Positions 54,524-62,847 of a stretch of 64,000 bases of DNA are shown here, one piece after another. Both the position numbers and the translations under genes were made by a program. Every line of letters begins with the position of its first letter. Position 1 is the first letter of the stretch. The stretch is taken from positions 992,001 to 1,056,000 of the forward strand of contig NZ_LBGV01000001.1 in the NCBI RefSeq assembly GCF_001274635.1, read 5' to 3'. The DNA is from Persicobacter sp. CCB-QB2 (GTDB lineage: Bacteria > Bacteroidota > Bacteroidia > Cytophagales > Cyclobacteriaceae). Under the pieces are notes generated by a model. The model worked only from the letters and a program-made list of their open reading frames with translations. It ran no database searches and was not told the origin of the DNA.

Positions 54524-55453
54524 TTATTTTAATATTATTCTTGCTTTTTGTTCGTCAGTTTTCAGCGCCAATTTTAGTTCTTCCAAATTATTAAATTTTT
54601 GTTCATTCCGAATTTTATCAACAAAAATTACTTTGACATTTTTCTGGTAAAGGTCACCTGAAAAATCAAAAAGATGGACTTCTATTTTAACGTTTTCAGA
54701 ATGGTCTACTGTCGGATTTTTTCCAATATTGAGCATCGCCCGATGCCTTTTACCTTCAAACTCGCAATAAACGGCATAAACACCAATGCCCGGAATGAGC
54801 TTATGCTTAAAAAGTGGATTTAGGTTAGCCGTAGGGAAGCCGATTTGTCGGCCAATTTTCTTTCCATGGACTACCTCGGCGTTGATTTCAAAGGGGCGAC
54901 TTAAATATTGGTTGGCAGAAGAAATATCTCCATCTTCTAAATAGTTCCTTATTTTGGAGCTGGAAACGCCCACAGAGTCAATATCCAATCGGCTGATTTC
55001 TTCTAACTCAAAACCGAAGCGGTCAATATTAGCTTGCAGAAAATCGAAATTGCCTCCTCTGTTTTTGCCAAAATGATGATCATAACCCACTACCAGCTTT
55101 TTAGTGCCGATGCCATGAATCAGGATTTTCTGCACAAATTCTTCCGGTTCCATTTGAGAGAATTCCGGGGTGAAGGGTAGGCGAATTAAATGATCAATGC
55201 CATTGGCTTCGAGCAATTCCGCTTTTTCTTCAATGGAGGTCAATAATTTTAAGCTGTGATCATCAGGAAATAATACATGCCTTGGGTGAGGCCAATAAGT
55301 AATTAAAATGGTCTCGCCTCCATGTTGATCCGCGATTTCCCTGATTCTTCTTAAAATTTTTTGATGACCTTCATGTACACCATCAAAGGTGCCACTGGTA
55401 ACTACCGCATAAGCGGGTGGGGTAAAAGATTGAAGGTCGTTGTATATTTTCAT
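54524..55453 (-). CDS. ribF: Bifunctional riboflavin kinase / FAD synthetase
   Basis: Makes FMN from riboflavin and then FAD. The N-terminal adenylyltransferase (about 1-165) has TSGTFDGVHEGHQKIL (HxGH-type motif) and VSSSKIRNYLEDGDI; the C-terminal riboflavin kinase (about 180-305) has GKKIGRQIGFPTANL and the glycine-rich turn before IEVHLFDFSGDLY. Length 309 is normal. It is part of the ftsX-DUF3098-uppP-truB-ribF run, with 35 bp to truB. Confidence 0.96.
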   Translation of the reverse strand: MKIYNDLQSFTPPAYAVVTSGTFDGVHEGHQKILRRIREIADQHGGETILITYWPHPRHVLFPDDHSLKLLTSIEEKAELLEANGIDHLIRLPFTPEFSQMEPEEFVQKILIHGIGTKKLVVGYDHHFGKNRGGNFDFLQANIDRFGFELEEISRLDIDSVGVSSSKIRNYLEDGDISSANQYLSRPFEINAEVVHGKKIGRQIGFPTANLNPLFKHKLIPGIGVYAVYCEFEGKRHRAMLNIGKNPTVDHSENVKIEVHLFDFSGDLYQKNVKVIFVDKIRNEQKFNNLEELKLALKTDEQKARIILK

Positions 55454-55488
55454 AATATCAAAAGAGGAGGGACAAGCCCTCCTTCAAT

Positions 55489-56172
55489 TTATTCTTCTTT
55501 TTTGAATGCATCAATAAAATCTTGGATTTGTCGAGCATCGTCCACTTTGAATTCCCCGATTCGGGTTCTTCTCAAAGCGGATAAATGGCCGCCTACTTCC
55601 AGTTTTTCACCGAAATCCCGGGCAATACTCCGAATGTAAGTGCCTTTAGAACATACAATTCTAAAATCTACCTTTGGAAAATCGATATTGGTGATTTCAA
55701 ATTCATGAATAACCACATTGCGAGGTTTTACCTCTACCGTTTTTCCTTTTCGGGCGGCCTTATACAGGCGCTGTCCATTCACCTTTATCGCGGAGTGCAT
55801 AGGTGGAATTTGTTCAATTTCACCAAGGAAGCCGTTCACCGCTGCTTTCACCATTTCTTCGGTCAAATGGGTAATGTCCTTTTCATTCTCCACTTCTGTC
55901 TCTAAATCATGAGAAGGGGTGGTTTGTCCTAGGGTGATGGTACCGGTGTATTCTTTTTCTTGTCCCTGAAAATGCTCAATCTGTTTGGTCATTTTCCCGG
56001 TACATAAGATTAATAATCCGGTAGCCAGCGGGTCAAGCGTCCCAGCATGACCGATTTTTTTAATTCTGATAAGGTTTCTTAGCTTTCCTACCACATCAAA
56101 GGAAGTCCATTCCAATGGTTTATCAACTAATAGTACCTGTCCCGCCTGGAAATCTAAGTCTTTTAATTCCAT
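55489..56172 (-). CDS. truB: tRNA pseudouridine-55 synthase
   Basis: Converts U55 to pseudouridine in the T-loop of tRNAs. 227 residues; the catalytic Asp47 is in GHAGTLDPLATGLL. Other family motifs are VDKPLEWTSFDVV, PPMHSAIKVNGQRLYKAAR and KGTYIRSIARDFG. The PUA domain found at the C-terminus of longer TruB proteins is absent, as in many Bacteroidota. It lies between uppP (15 bp upstream) and ribF. Confidence 0.96.
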   Translation of the reverse strand: MELKDLDFQAGQVLLVDKPLEWTSFDVVGKLRNLIRIKKIGHAGTLDPLATGLLILCTGKMTKQIEHFQGQEKEYTGTITLGQTTPSHDLETEVENEKDITHLTEEMVKAAVNGFLGEIEQIPPMHSAIKVNGQRLYKAARKGKTVEVKPRNVVIHEFEITNIDFPKVDFRIVCSKGTYIRSIARDFGEKLEVGGHLSALRRTRIGEFKVDDARQIQDFIDAFKKEE

Positions 56173-56187
56173 ATTATCTTTTCGCGT

Positions 56188-56976
56188 TTATATCAGGCTC
56201 AATACAATTGCCGCTGTACCGACCAATAAACAATAAATCGCAAAATAAATTAATTTTCCTTTTTTCACGAGTTTAATCATCCATTTACAGGCAATAACTC
56301 CTGAAACAAATGCGGTGATAAAGCCCACAATAATCACTGGCCAACTAAGGCTGGTGGATTGACTGGGGTCAAATTTCAATAATTCCAAAAGATTGGCTCC
56401 CATGATAGGTGCCAAAACCATCAAAAAGGAAAAGCGGGTGGCTTCTTCTTTTTTAACCCCCATTAACAAACCGGTGGCAATGGTGGAACCTGATCTGGAG
56501 ATACCCGGAATTACCGCAATGGCTTGCGCAATCCCCATTACGATGGCAGATGACCAGGTAATTTTGGTACCGAAATCTCTGGAAAGGTAAGTGAAGGAAA
56601 GTAATGCTCCTGTAAATAATAGGGCAATACCCACAGCAAGAATATTTCCGAAGAAAATGTTTTCAAGGGTATCTTTGAAAAACATCCCAACGAAAAATAC
56701 CGGAATCATGGAAACAACTAAAAATAAGATGTATTGCTTGCTGTCATTCCACTTCGGCTGAACGCCTTCGATGATCAATTTTTTAATTTCCTGGAAATAA
56801 ATGACCAATGTGGAAAGCACCGTAGCACCGTGTAGGATGACCGTAAATAATACATCTTCCTCCACCTCAGTGCCCAAAATGGCCTTTGCCAATTCAATAT
56901 GTCCGCTACTACTTACAGGTAAAAATTCAGTCAATCCCTGAACAATTCCAAGGATAAAAGCTTCGATTAAGCTCAT
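56188..56976 (-). CDS. uppP: Undecaprenyl-diphosphate phosphatase
   Basis: Dephosphorylates the C55 lipid carrier for peptidoglycan and polysaccharide assembly in the inner membrane (BacA/UppP family). 262 residues and about eight membrane helices. Active-site motifs: GIVQGLTEFLPVSSSGH (about 10-26) and PGISRSGSTIATGL (about 155-168). It is followed by truB and preceded by DUF3098 with a 2-bp gap, so the genes are co-transcribed. Confidence 0.96.
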   Translation of the reverse strand: MSLIEAFILGIVQGLTEFLPVSSSGHIELAKAILGTEVEEDVLFTVILHGATVLSTLVIYFQEIKKLIIEGVQPKWNDSKQYILFLVVSMIPVFFVGMFFKDTLENIFFGNILAVGIALLFTGALLSFTYLSRDFGTKITWSSAIVMGIAQAIAVIPGISRSGSTIATGLLMGVKKEEATRFSFLMVLAPIMGANLLELLKFDPSQSTSLSWPVIIVGFITAFVSGVIACKWMIKLVKKGKLIYFAIYCLLVGTAAIVLSLI

Positions 56977-56978
56977 TA

Positions 56979-57188
56979 TTATGATTTGGGTTTAGAAAAT
57001 AAAGCGTAAAATTCAATAGCAAAGCCCAGCAAAACTACAATAGGACCAAGGGTTAAACCTAGAAAGCCAAATCCATATTCAGCTTTGTCAAGGGTCATAA
57101 TGAAAAAACCTAATGCGAGCACTACGATGCCCGCGAGCATAATGATGTAGTTGTTTTTGCCAAAAGGCATTTTTTTGTTCTCCTCCAT
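56979..57188 (-). CDS. DUF3098 small membrane protein
   Basis: 69 residues with two membrane helices (about 14-32 and 42-63) and the family opening MPFGKNNYIIMLAGI. DUF3098 proteins are found almost only in Bacteroidota between ftsX and uppP, as here. Their role is unknown; linkage suggests an envelope or division function. Confidence 0.9.
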   Translation of the reverse strand: MEENKKMPFGKNNYIIMLAGIVVLALGFFIMTLDKAEYGFGFLGLTLGPIVVLLGFAIEFYALFSKPKS

Positions 57189-57213
57189 GTGGATTTTTTA
57201 TTGGGTAAGATTT

Positions 57214-58095
57214 TTAATAAAGATCATTTAGGGACATGCCTAAATATTTTTTCACCGATTTTTTTGTGCTGAAAAAGCTAACGGTAATACCGGTGATTAT
57301 CATGGTGCCGAACAAAATGCCGACTTCCTTTGGAGCATATAGCAGGGAAAGGGCGTCAATATGGTGGACGGCATAATACAATACACCTGAAATTCCCAAA
57401 CAGGCAATAATTCCACCTAAAAACCCATGCCAAATGGATCGCAATATAAAAGGCTTTTGGATAAATCCCGAAGTCGCACCGACCAATTGCATGGATCTAA
57501 TCAAAAACCTTTGGCTAAATAATGCCAATTTAATAGTGTTATTGATTAATATGGTGACTACAAAAAAGAGTAGAATCGCAATAGTAACCAGAATGACCGA
57601 AAGTTTAGCGAAATTTTCCTGAATCTGATCGGCCAGATTTTTTACATAAGTGACCTCTGATACCTCGGCAAATTTTTCCAGCTCTTGCTTGATCATTTCC
57701 AGCGAATCGGAATTTTGAAAACCACTCTTTAATTTAATGGTGAAGGCATCATGTAATGGGTTTTCTCCCAGAAATTCCGAAAAGTCTTCACCCGTATCAT
57801 TCAGGAAAGTTTTGGCCGCCTCTTCCTTGGAGATGAACCGAATATTGTCATTCGCCGGGGCGAGAATATAAGACTGCTGGCTGAGTTTTCGTTGAAACTG
57901 GGCGATTTTAGATTTGTTGACTTCCCTTTTCAGGAAGACCTGCATTTCCAAATCACTTTTGATGCGCTGGGTAAGCTTTTGGGTTTGGATATATGTAAGT
58001 CCCAAAATTCCTACGATAAACAAGGCTAATGCTGTACTGAAGACCACACTAAAAAAGGGGTAAGCGCCGACCTTCTTTTTATTATTTTTTGACAT
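57214..58095 (-). CDS. ftsX: FtsX-type permease, cell division
   Basis: The membrane partner of FtsE that couples division to peptidoglycan hydrolases. About 293 residues from ATG 58095 (MSKNNKKKVGAYPFFSVVFSTALALFIVG). Topology: TM1 near the N-terminus, an extracytoplasmic domain (about 45-160, including FISKEEAAKTFLNDTGEDFSEFLGENPLHDAF), then three C-terminal helices (FtsX/MacB fold). The upstream extension to 58152 adds a poor leader and was not used. First gene of the ribF-truB-uppP cluster. Confidence 0.93.
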   Translation of the reverse strand: MSKNNKKKVGAYPFFSVVFSTALALFIVGILGLTYIQTQKLTQRIKSDLEMQVFLKREVNKSKIAQFQRKLSQQSYILAPANDNIRFISKEEAAKTFLNDTGEDFSEFLGENPLHDAFTIKLKSGFQNSDSLEMIKQELEKFAEVSEVTYVKNLADQIQENFAKLSVILVTIAILLFFVVTILINNTIKLALFSQRFLIRSMQLVGATSGFIQKPFILRSIWHGFLGGIIACLGISGVLYYAVHHIDALSLLYAPKEVGILFGTMIITGITVSFFSTKKSVKKYLGMSLNDLY

Positions 58096-58221
58096 ATAAT
58101 TCGAAAAAATCAAATAAGGTGTAAATATAAAAGTCCTGAGGACAGTACACAATATTTTGCGTTAGATTGACGGACGCAATGATCTTTGCATCGCTTTTCT
58201 ATCTAATCTGAATAATGAAAG

Positions 58222-58438
58222 TCTGTCCAAATTATTCTGGCCTAAATCATCGTTTAGCTGTGAGGCTGAAAAAATGAAGGAATAGTTTCGTGTTTTTTCC
58301 AACGAAACAGGTGAATGAGAAGAAAGCCAGTTTGTCCAAATTGGGGCTATAATAAATCAAAGAAAACAAGTTGTAATAAGGTAAAAATAAACTACTTGTT
58401 TTTAGTAAATCAATTTAGCGGTGAATAATTCGGCTTAA
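58222..58438 (-). repeat. MITE-like element, copy 8 (inverted, 217 bp)
   Basis: In reverse orientation the left TIR is at 58423-58438 (GAATAATTCGGCTTAA as written) and the right end at 58222-58237 (TCTGTCCAAATTATTC). The interior matches copy 2 inverted (CCAAATTGGGGC; CGTTTAGCTGTG). Confidence 0.75.
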
Positions 58439-58570
58439 ACAGATGAAAGAGGAGCAAGCAAGCGTGCTTAAATTTGGGCTATTACTAAATTTGCAAACAC
58501 AAACTTATTAGATTGGAGATAAGTCATTTAAGGTAAGTTGGTTGATAGGTCGACGAGAAATTTGGCTTAA
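58439..58570 (-). repeat. MITE-like element, copy 9 (left half only)
   Basis: Reads on the minus strand from TTAAGCCAAATTTCTC to CCCAAATTTAAGCACGC...CTCCTCTTTCATCTG, where it stops against copy 8. It is probably a resident element truncated when copy 8 inserted. Confidence 0.6.
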
Positions 58571-58682
58571 GGCTAGCGCTGTAGAATTCGGGATAAATCG
58601 AATTTCACAGGATGGATAGCCCCGGAGGCTGCTGGGATCTCAGCTGAAAGTTTGGGGATAGGATGGGTGGGCAATTGAGGCA

Positions 58683-58710
58683 TTAAAAAAGCCCCAAAAG
58701 TGGGGCTTCA
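58683..58710 (-). terminator. Terminator of the sigma/anti-sigma operon
   Basis: AGCCCCA (58688-58694) pairs with TGGGGCT (58699-58705); the A run to the left gives a T tract on the minus strand. Confidence 0.85.
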
Positions 58711-58714
58711 TTTA

Positions 58715-59302
58715 TTATTTTAATTCCGTGATATTCGCACTTTCTTTTAGTTGATAAATGTTTCCGTCAATCCGCAATTTAATGAGCTGATCTGTTTTCG
58801 AAATGAATTCAACCTTTTCAAATTGTCCGTACAGATCAAGTTGGTTGTTTTGGAAAGAATATTTCCGGTGTTTCTTCTTCTGACTATGAATTTTCAAAGT
58901 AACGGTGGTGAAACCGGTAACTTCTGTACTTTCTGCGCTTTGCACTGAAACGCTAGAAGGGCTTTCGACCATTTCCAGATTTTCTGTGACCGTCGGTTGA
59001 ATAGGTTTGCGAATTGTTCTCTTTGGAGCCTCAGTTGGAAGTGTTTTGGTATTGTTCAGGTTAAGCCTGATTTCTTCCTTATGCGTCTCTGTGGCTTTAG
59101 GTTGAACTTTTGGTTCTGCCATGTCAGATTCCAGGGCTTCTGAGAAATCTAAATCAACATTTTTTTCTACTGAAGTAAGTGGGATGAATTCTTCAGAGAC
59201 CGTCTCACTGGAGTGTGGTGCTTGTAATTGGTCTGAGAAAAAGAAGCCTGCACCAATGACTAAACCGATGGAAACTACAGCTGCCGCTCTTGGAATGACC
59301 AA
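58715..59302 (-). CDS. Anti-sigma factor, membrane and periplasmic part (frameshifted from 59532)
   Basis: 195 residues as an open frame, but its only early start is TTG, and the first residues (VIPRAAAVVSIGLVIGAGFFF) are a membrane helix, expected in the middle of an anti-sigma factor. The periplasmic region is acidic/Thr-rich, followed by a small beta domain (VEFISKTDQLIKLRIDGNIYQLKE). One extra T in the run at the 59302 junction would fuse it to the preceding 85-residue frame, giving a normal ~272-residue protein. It most likely represents the 3' part of that single gene. Confidence 0.7.
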   Translation of the reverse strand: MVIPRAAAVVSIGLVIGAGFFFSDQLQAPHSSETVSEEFIPLTSVEKNVDLDFSEALESDMAEPKVQPKATETHKEEIRLNLNNTKTLPTEAPKRTIRKPIQPTVTENLEMVESPSSVSVQSAESTEVTGFTTVTLKIHSQKKKHRKYSFQNNQLDLYGQFEKVEFISKTDQLIKLRIDGNIYQLKESANITELK

Positions 59303-59532
59303 AATCCGGAGGTGTAGGTACTTTCTTTGATGGGTAAATTGTTTAACCGACCTTTAAGTTCCGATTTACGAAAATCATGGAGCGCGTTACGCACGTCTTT
59401 TTGAAAATTCACCTCTTCGGTTAAGTCGGGGGAGTTCTTCATAGCCTGCTCGAACCTCAGCACTTCCTCCGGATTCAACTGATGACTCAGATAATCATCG
59501 ACCATGTGAAAATATTTTTCGTCAGCGTTCAT
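59275..59532 (-). CDS. Anti-sigma factor, cytoplasmic sigma-binding part
   Basis: Begins MNADEKYFHMVDDYLSHQLNPEEVLRFEQAMKNSPDLTEEVNFQKDVRNALHDF, a zinc-free anti-sigma domain typical of Bacteroidota, 3 bp after the ECF sigma gene. It ends at FWSFQERQL, lacking the membrane anchor that the overlapping frame (to 58715) supplies. As it stands it would be a soluble 85-residue protein that could still bind sigma. Confidence 0.75.
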   Translation of the reverse strand: MNADEKYFHMVDDYLSHQLNPEEVLRFEQAMKNSPDLTEEVNFQKDVRNALHDFRKSELKGRLNNLPIKESTYTSGFWSFQERQL

Positions 59533-59535
59533 AGG

Positions 59536-60102
59536 TTAATCTAAGAAATCGTTAGAGGTGAAATGAGATTTTACAAACAGATCCAGCTTCTTTTTGCATT
59601 TATATTTTCGGGTTTTAGCGGTATCCGCATTTGCCAGGCCAAATTTTTCTGCAATTTCAGTCATGCCCAATCCGTCAAAATAATGGGCGGTTAATATGTC
59701 TCTACAGGATTTTCCCATTTTATCGATACAGTCCCTGATGATTTTTATTCTTTCTTTATTTTCAAAGTCTTCAGAAAAGGGGATGTCAGCGGGTTCTCCG
59801 GCATAACGTTTTTTTCTTAGCAACTCTTTATGCCAAAGGTTTTGACTTACACTATACACATAGGTGCTGATTTTAGCGGTAAGCGTCAATTCTCTTTTGC
59901 TAACTTTTTGCCAAAAAACAATCAAAGCATCCTGAAAAATATCTTTGGCTTCTTCCTCGTTCCCACCGTTTTTAAGAATGCTTCGGGTGATCATGCTATA
60001 AAGCTTGATATACAAATAATCAAGAGCACTTTCGTCTCCCTTTTCAATCCTATCGATGACTTCTTTATCTTTCATCAACTGCTGGTTAATACATGGATCC
60101 AT
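59536..60102 (-). CDS. ECF RNA polymerase sigma factor
   Basis: 188 residues. Region 2 about 15-90 (DESALDYLYIKLYSMITRSILKNGGNEEEAKDIFQDALIVFWQKV) and region 4 about 120-172 (CRDILTAHYFDGLGMTEIAEKFGLANADTAKTRKYKCKKKL). The region-4 pattern NADTAKTRKYKCKKKL is common in Bacteroidota ECFs paired with membrane anti-sigma factors. ATG 60102 was used; MKDKEVIDRI nine codons later is an alternative. It is followed immediately by the anti-sigma gene, which should hold it inactive. Confidence 0.92.
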   Translation of the reverse strand: MDPCINQQLMKDKEVIDRIEKGDESALDYLYIKLYSMITRSILKNGGNEEEAKDIFQDALIVFWQKVSKRELTLTAKISTYVYSVSQNLWHKELLRKKRYAGEPADIPFSEDFENKERIKIIRDCIDKMGKSCRDILTAHYFDGLGMTEIAEKFGLANADTAKTRKYKCKKKLDLFVKSHFTSNDFLD

Positions 60103-60267
60103 TAAAAAGTAACCCTACTTATCGTCCAATTATACGTTTTTTTTAATCTAAAAAAGGAATTAAATTCAAATTGTTTTGGGTTGGTTTCTTAATAAAAGGA
60201 GGTTAAGACCCATTGATTTATATAAACACTTCGTTTTGAGGGAGTTCAAATAGGGATAAAAACATAA

Positions 60268-61200
60268 ATGAAATCATATAAGCGGCCACCATTTCTTTTC
60301 AATGCCCATTTGGAAACCATTTTTCCAACTTTAAGCAGGCGGGTGAGGGTTTCCCAATCTCCGGAAAGGCTGGAATTAGAGGATGGTGATTTTTTAGATT
60401 TATACTGGTCTAAACAAGGCAGTGAGCGGCTGGTGGTGGTATTGCACGGCCTGGAAGGGGATGCCCACCGGGTTTATATTCAGGGAATGATCAGGGCTTG
60501 TATGCAGGCCGGTTTTGACTGTTTAACTTTTAATTACCGTGGTTGTGGAGAAGAGGTAAATCGTTTGAAGCGATTTTATCATTCCGGAGCCACGGATGAT
60601 GTCCGAAGAGTGATGGATCACGTGGGGAAACGTGATTATAAAAGTATTTCCATGGTGGGCTTTAGCCTGGGAGGGAACCTGAGTCTGAAATACTTGGGGG
60701 AGGGAGCGGTCCTTCCGAATTTGTCTGCTGCAGTGGCGGTATCGGTGCCGCTGGATTTATTAGGGTGCACATTGGAAATTCATAAGCCTAGGAATTTTAT
60801 TTACCACGATCGTTTTTTGAGGTCTTTAAAAGAAAAAGTCAGGCGAAAATCGGCCCATGGCTTTGATTTTGACCTGGATTTACTGGAGAAAATTGACCGG
60901 CTCTGGGATTTTGATGATCACTTCACTGCCCCGCTGGGAGGCTTTGCCGGGGCGGAGGATTACTACATTTCCTGTAGTTCTAAAAATTTTATTAGCGAAA
61001 TTAAAATTCCTACCTTAATTTTAAACGCTGCAAATGATCCGTTTTTATCTGAGACCTGCTATGCCCCACATGTTTCAACCGAAAATGAATTGATTAAATT
61101 CATGCAGCCCGAACATGGCGGTCATGTTGGTTTTTTTCAAAAGGGAGGACTTTATTTTTCAGAATGGGCAGCCGTTTCTTTTTTGAATTCCAACATTTGA
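60268..61200 (+). CDS. YheT-family alpha/beta hydrolase
   Basis: 310 residues of the UPF0017/YheT group of alpha/beta hydrolases. Landmarks: RPPFLFNAHLETIFPTLSR at the start, oxyanion VVLHGLEGDAHRVYIQG, NYRGCGEE, nucleophile elbow GFSLGGN, Asp in NAANDPFL and the final His in PEHGGHVGF. All catalytic residues are present. The natural substrate is unknown (family members act on short esters). It is monocistronic and diverges from the ECF sigma gene. Confidence 0.93.
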   Translation: MKSYKRPPFLFNAHLETIFPTLSRRVRVSQSPERLELEDGDFLDLYWSKQGSERLVVVLHGLEGDAHRVYIQGMIRACMQAGFDCLTFNYRGCGEEVNRLKRFYHSGATDDVRRVMDHVGKRDYKSISMVGFSLGGNLSLKYLGEGAVLPNLSAAVAVSVPLDLLGCTLEIHKPRNFIYHDRFLRSLKEKVRRKSAHGFDFDLDLLEKIDRLWDFDDHFTAPLGGFAGAEDYYISCSSKNFISEIKIPTLILNAANDPFLSETCYAPHVSTENELIKFMQPEHGGHVGFFQKGGLYFSEWAAVSFLNSNI

Positions 61201-61252
61201 TTGGCACTGTTTTTGGACTTTTTGGAACCAAGGAATTATTTTGATTTTTGTT

Positions 61253-61447
61253 ATGAAGTTAGTTCACATAAACGACAAGGGCGTTAGATTTTACGCAATG
61301 GTAGGGAATTTATTCGCAGTGGCGAATGTAAGCGGAAAGAAAACCGTTTCCACCTGCTTAAGTTTTACGCATTTAAATGAGCATATGATCGATCAGATGG
61401 ATGCCAGCGAAGTACACAGGTTGCAAAAGGAATTTGGCAAAAACTAA
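61253..61447 (+). CDS. Small hypothetical protein, 64 aa
   Basis: Starts MKLVHINDKGVRFYAMVGNLFAVANVSGKKTVSTCLSFTHL; ATG 61253 was chosen over TTG 61241. No recognised domain, no signal peptide. It is followed by a strong shared terminator, which supports a real gene. Confidence 0.6.
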   Translation: MKLVHINDKGVRFYAMVGNLFAVANVSGKKTVSTCLSFTHLNEHMIDQMDASEVHRLQKEFGKN

Positions 61448-61472
61448 TTTGATTTTTTATTTATGATTCCTG

Positions 61473-61510
61473 AAAAAACCGATGCTTACAGGAGAGGCAT
61501 CGGTTTTTTT
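61473..61510. terminator. Bidirectional terminator
   Basis: Arms AAAAAACCGATGC (61473-61485) and GCATCGGTTTTTT (61497-61509) are perfectly complementary; it serves the small gene (+) and the dehydrogenase gene (-). Confidence 0.9.
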
Positions 61511-61517
61511 GTTAATT

Positions 61518-62744
61518 TTAAAGGAGTTTTTTGATGGCCAGTTCCAGTCCTTTATTGGACATATTGGTGCCTGATTGCACCTGAGAGTGAAGTTCCTCCA
61601 GTGCATTTTTGACGGTGTTGGAAGTATCAAGGAAGATATTGTGGTCCGTTAATTCAACCTCTCCCTCCATTAAAAAGGCAAAAACCCGCGCCATCCCGCA
61701 GTTGGCAATAAAATCCGGGATAACCGATACCCTTTGGTCGGCATATCTTGCGGTAGCGCCCATAAAGATTTCCTCATCATGAAAAGGAACGTTGGCCCCA
61801 CAGCTGATGACTTCCAGTCCACCTTTAATTAATTCGTCAATATTCGACTTATTCACCAGGCGAGAAGCCGCTGCAGGAATGAAAATCTCAGCACCCATCT
61901 TCCAGATTTCCTGATTGATTTTCTCGAAAGGAATGATGCCGGAATGGGCCAGTTGATTGCCTTTCCGGTCCAGATACAAATCCTGAATTTCCGTCAGCGT
62001 AAATCCGTCCTTCTGGAGAAGGCCTCCATGTTTATCAATGATGCCGACAATTTTCACCCCCATTTTGGCCAGATAAAATCCTGCCGCTGCGCCCACATTT
62101 CCCCATCCCTGAATGATCGCCCGTTTGCCTCGGAAATCCCCGTTCCAAATGTGGTAATAGTGCCGGACAGCCTCTGCAACGCCATAACCGGTGATCATAT
62201 CCGATACCGTATATTTCCGACTCACCTCCGGTGAAAAGGCCGGATCCTCAATGACTTTCTTTACGCCCTGCCGCAATTGCCCGAGCTTTTTGATCTTCTG
62301 TGGTTCATTCGCTTGATGATGCCCATTGACAATGCCTTCCTGCGGATGCCAAAGGCCATAATCTTCCGTAATCGGGATTACCTCATTGATCTCATCTACA
62401 TTCAGGTCTCCGCCAGTGCCGTAATAGCTTTTCAGGAGTGGAGTCACCGCCTTGTACCAGCGCCGGAGCACTTCATCCTTTCGGGGATCTTTGGGGTCAA
62501 AGTCAATGCCGGACTTCGCACCGCCAATGGCCGGGCCGGAGACGGTGAATTTGATTTCCATGGTTTTTGCCAGCGATTCCACCTCTCTTTTGTCCAATCC
62601 CTTCCGCATACGAGTTCCCCCGCCGGCCGCCCCTCCCCGCAGAGAGTTGATCACCACCCAGCCTTTGGCTTCGGTTTCGGTGTCGTGCCATTCAAAAACA
62701 ATTTCAGGTTTTCTTTCCTCAAATTGTGTTAAAAGTGATTTCAT
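61518..62744 (-). CDS. Glu/Leu/Phe/Val dehydrogenase family protein
   Basis: Oxidative deamination of an amino acid with NAD(P)+. About 408 residues from ATG 62744; ATG 62777 adds 11. Catalytic region: VVINSLRGGAAGGGTRMRKG, then VSGPAIGGAKSGIDFDP with the active Lys; dinucleotide-binding GWGNVGAAAGFYLAKMG near residue 215; and PAAASRLVNKSN. The pattern is closer to Glu dehydrogenase-like proteins than to Leu dehydrogenase, but specificity cannot be set from sequence here. Monocistronic. Confidence 0.92.
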   Translation of the reverse strand: MKSLLTQFEERKPEIVFEWHDTETEAKGWVVINSLRGGAAGGGTRMRKGLDKREVESLAKTMEIKFTVSGPAIGGAKSGIDFDPKDPRKDEVLRRWYKAVTPLLKSYYGTGGDLNVDEINEVIPITEDYGLWHPQEGIVNGHHQANEPQKIKKLGQLRQGVKKVIEDPAFSPEVSRKYTVSDMITGYGVAEAVRHYYHIWNGDFRGKRAIIQGWGNVGAAAGFYLAKMGVKIVGIIDKHGGLLQKDGFTLTEIQDLYLDRKGNQLAHSGIIPFEKINQEIWKMGAEIFIPAAASRLVNKSNIDELIKGGLEVISCGANVPFHDEEIFMGATARYADQRVSVIPDFIANCGMARVFAFLMEGEVELTDHNIFLDTSNTVKNALEELHSQVQSGTNMSNKGLELAIKKLL

Positions 62745-62847
62745 TTGGGTTCTGTTGATTGTTGATTTCGGCACCATTGTGCCCGTGTTTTAATCTGTGT
62801 TTAATATAATTTACGGAAAAAATGGTGAAATCAGGTTAATCAACGAA

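Noticed and set aside
58715-59302. Programmed -1 frameshift in the anti-sigma gene
   Set aside because: The junction lacks a slippery heptamer; loss of a T is simpler.
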